Below are positions 60,741 through 64,000 of a stretch of DNA of 64,000 nt, piece after piece. The stretch lies in assembly GCA_947683625.1 (NCBI GenBank), contig CANTUR010000922.1:17878-81877 (forward strand), read 5' to 3'. The position numbers and the translations under genes were made by a program. The DNA comes from Mallotus nudiflorus. Taxonomy: Eukaryota > Streptophyta > Magnoliopsida > Malpighiales > Euphorbiaceae. The notes beneath the pieces are model-generated. The model saw only the letters and a program-made list of their open reading frames with translations, did not search any database and was not told the origin of the DNA. Position 1 is the stretch's first letter. Every line of letters begins with the position of its first letter.

Positions 60741-62742
60741 CATCATGGAGATGGGGGAAATTCTGCAATGCAATAGTTTAGATCTTTTCAGTTGCTTCAG
60801 CTGCCCAATCACTTGCAAGTTTTCAGACATTAAAGTGCATTTTCGGAACAAAACCAGTGCGGTAATTATTTTGCTGATTATTTATTGAACTTGATTTGGC
60901 TCCTCTAGCATTTATGAAATGTTGCGTTTTGATTGCATGCGGCAGGTTATCATTTTGCTCAGTTATTAAACTAATGACCAGCTGCAGCACATGGTATTCC
61001 ATTTGAAGGATCAGTTTTTATTTTTATTTTTTTTGTAGGCATAGTGCTGCCACGTTAAGGTGGCTAGCATTGCAGGTTACTGGATAGTTTATTCAGATCC
61101 TTGCTTCATATTACCAAAGCAGGCCTGGACACTTTGTGTGACCGCATTTGTACTGTTTAGGCCATTTTTAGTTTTTTTTTTTTGGTCAGAATAAAAGATA
61201 ATTATATTAACCCAGATCTAAATTACAAAGATGATTTAAAGTAACAGGATGAGAAAAGATGCATTTCCTGATAGGTTATAGTCATAGATTGAAAGCATAA
61301 ATTCTCAGAATAAGCCCCTAACTTGGCAAGCCAAGCGAACATCTTTCGCCTGGATGTTTAAAACACCAACAAAGCAAACTATGACTTTTTTAACGTCGTT
61401 GACCTAACCCATCTTTAATGGCGGTGATGTCTCATTTCTCCTTTTTTTTTTTTTTAGTATTCATGGAGCAACAAAAAGTTGTCCCTTAAGTTTGAAAATT
61501 TGAATGTTTTTTGTTCGTCTCTCATCCATGTTTATATATTTTTTTCCTTGCATATTCTCATCCAAAATATCTTTCATATATAATGTAATGTTTACAGGTG
61601 GCCGCCATCGAAGCTTCTCTGCAGCTATTCATCTGGTTGTACAGTGCTGTAACATTTCATAACTGATCATTGTCCCACAAAATTTTCATATTCTTGTATA
61701 TTCATCATTTTCAAAAACAAATTCCTGAAGGGCCTTTTCAGGCGAAATAGATACATTGAGATTCAGCTCACAAGCCTTAAATTTTTTTTTTTTTTTCCTT
61801 TTCCGAAGCCCCATTGGTAGGTCTTAAGTTGATTGGCATACTCTCCATGCTCCCTTGTTACATGAATTGTGAAAGGTAAGCCAGCCAACTTATGGGTTAC
61901 ATGATCTGTGGAGTAGCTGCCATCAATGAATAATCTGCCATTTAATTTGTAATCACTAATCTATCAAAAACTAATAATTAATGTTCAAAACCATCACTTG
62001 CTGAGTCCGTTTGCGGTAATGTTCAAATCCTGAAATATTTGAGCTTAAAGACGCTTGGAAAATTAACATGTAAGCTTTGGAGCTTGAGTGCAATCTAGCA
62101 ATAGCAAAACGATCAAGATTGGATTCAAAACGTACCACTGGAAAAAAAGCTTAACAAAATCAAACACTTACACTCCATTAATCAAATTTTTATATTGCAC
62201 GTACCAACGAATTAGCAGTCCTTTCTTTTAAATTAAGTAATGATTAATTCCATAGATTGATGACTACATAAATGTGTTCTGTTATTACTTGGAGAAGGAT
62301 TCTGGAGTTCAAGGAACATTCTGTGGATTCATTATAATTTCGGCAGATAAATGCTAACTTGCATGTGAATGATAATTTCAACATAAGAAAGACCAAATAA
62401 GAAACTACAATATAAGCTGAACTGCATTAGCTAGCAAATTTAGTGTGACCATTTCTTTAATTGCTTGCCTTTTAATCTCTCTCTCTAAAAAGAAAAACTT
62501 TCTCAATAAATTTTTTCAACCAAAATAACCATTAAAAAAACAACTGGAAAAACAACCGGAAATATAATAAAAAATACAACCATAAAAACAATTAGAAAGA
62601 TAACTTTATAAAATTAAAAATGAATCAACCAAAAACAACAAAAAACAATTAAAAATGAACCAACAAAAACAATAAAAATTAAGAGGGTAAAAATCTTAAT
62701 TTTGCACCAAAGAAAAATAATATAAAAAATAAAATAGTTATG

Positions 62743-62743
<1 letters not shown>
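60741..62743. other. 3' UTR and downstream region of MKP1
   Basis: No second gene is visible. The first several hundred bases probably include the 3' UTR. A possible 3'-UTR intron donor (gcggtaatta, about 60860) was noted but not assigned, and no single polyadenylation site stands out. Confidence 0.4.

Positions 62744-62805
<62 letters not shown>
62744..62805. repeat. (AAT)n microsatellite, about 20 copies
   Basis: 62 bp of uninterrupted AAT. Confidence 0.95.
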
Positions 62806-64000
62806 GATTAACAAGAAAAAACCGTAAAAATGAAAAAAAAAAAAAAGAAAAGAAGAACAATGGAAAGCTAAGGGTTAAGTGTGAAAAAGAAAAGCGGATA
62901 GTGTTTTGTGGAAGTAGCTGTAATTTTTCCTGTATGTATTCCCGCGTAAACAAACACTTCCAGTTCAGTGAGACGTGAGCAGCCGACCAAGGTATCCGCA
63001 GCTGCGTCATCAGGGTTTCGTTTGATAGGTATAAGTTTACTCTCTATTTCTACGCCAGGTTGCTTCTGGGTTGGCAAAGATTTAATCTTTTTTGGATTTT
63101 GATTTGATTTGAGTACCTTAAGTGAATCAGTTTTATACCTAATGAGTGGTTTATTTTTGTTGCATCTACTACATAAACTTCAACAAAAAAGGATTAGCCC
63201 TCCAACTCGTTTTAGTTTATTCCCCCATTTCTATGAAAAATTCATCGTCATTTGTTTCATAAAAAATAACGATAAAAATCAAAATCAAAAGAGTGATTCT
63301 GATTTCTATCATTGGTTCATTAAAATTTTATAAAAATTACCCATTTCCCTCATAAAAATAAAAAATAATTTTTCATTTTCATAAAATTAAGTCAAATTAA
63401 TTATAAATGAGTTAAAATTTTAAGTATTATCATATATTATTAAAATTTATGAGATATAATATTTTTAAAGCAAAAACTATATAAATTCATAATAATTATT
63501 ATAAAATATATTTTCATATATAAATAAGATTGGTTTCATTTTCAATTCTCTTATAAACCAAATAATTTATTAAAATTTTCATTTCATTTCCGATTTCCCT
63601 CCATTCCTTTTCCAATTCTAATTGGGATTCTGGAGTATGAAATAAACTACTTCTAAGTGTAATTTTTTAACTTTTGATTTCTTGTTTTCTTCTATCTTTT
63701 GGTTGCAATGTTTCTGCTCCTTGCCCTTCAGAATATAAATTTTTTGTTAACAATGTATTTGGCCATATTTTTTCATTTATGTTTTAATGACGTTTAAGAG
63801 TGCATTTTGTAGTATATATGAAATGATACCATTTCCATAAATTGTTAAGCATTTGGTTTTTATTTAGAATGACAATGTACTAAATATTGCAAATTTCTCA
63901 GTCTGCATGCTCAGTTATTTTGAAGATTTACATTGTTCATGGAAGCCTAAATGTTCAGCAATTTTTTTTGAGGTTATGTCTTGGTTGAGTTTATTATATT
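62806..64000. other. Window end; possible 5' end of another gene
   Basis: 62930-63075 is GC-richer than its surroundings (for example 'gtgagcagccgaccaaggtatccgc' broken by 'agctgcgtcatcagggtttcg') and is followed by GTATAAG, which could be a donor after a leader exon on the plus strand. No protein-coding exon can be recognised up to 64000. Speculative. Confidence 0.25.

Noticed and set aside
62868..63077. Minus-strand 69-residue frame in the GC-richer patch
   Set aside because: No recognisable domain. The same patch looks more like a plus-strand leader exon.

Overview
The window is AT-rich nuclear DNA from a flowering plant, most likely a eudicot. The evidence is GT-AG introns, two conserved single-copy-type plant genes, and dense, decayed LTR retrotransposons of typical plant lineages (Tat-like and Tekay/Del-like Ty3, SIRE-like and other Ty1/copia). 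I cannot name the species. No prokaryotic, organellar or viral segment is visible.

Layout. 1-3885: the 5' end of a Tat/Ogre-like Ty3 element on the minus strand (gag remnant, primer-binding site, 2.1-kb LTR). 4590-30946: a nested pile of retrotransposons. A SIRE-like copia element (minus strand, LTR 29801-30946) is split in its RNase H by a Tekay/Del-like Ty3 element (plus strand, about 4590-25040). That element is split in its gag by a second copia element (6772 to about 19435, minus). The second copia element is split in its pol by a Tat-type solo LTR (8966-14309), and that LTR holds a 3.2-kb solo LTR (9430-12657). Three of these junctions can be checked to the base through target-site duplications or rejoined reading frames. 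All the retroelement genes are disrupted.

31484-39764 (+): an intact 15-exon gene for a GH20 beta-N-acetylhexosaminidase of the HEXO1 type (559 residues). 39765-56500: an expanded gene-poor spacer with a TRIM-like LTR, an inverted copy of the 3.2-kb solo LTR (42700-45933, exact GGGGG duplication) nested in an older relative, microsatellites, purine-rich tracts and decayed tandem duplications. 56520-60740 (+): a two-exon gene for a MAP kinase phosphatase of the MKP1 type (854 residues). 60741-64000: its 3' region, an AAT microsatellite, and a slightly GC-richer patch that may be the start of a further gene.

The two host genes do not share a pathway. One trims N-glycans in the secretory/vacuolar system and the other switches off stress MAP kinases. 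Their neighbourhood is still meaningful: from memory, the Arabidopsis orthologues have consecutive locus numbers (At3g55260 and At3g55270), so this is conserved microsynteny in which retrotransposons have stretched the spacer to about 16.7 kb. The most unusual structural signal is a pair of stem-loops inside the Tekay/Del-type LTRs whose stems differ in sequence but keep pairing across repeats and elements. I found no convincing new protein system.
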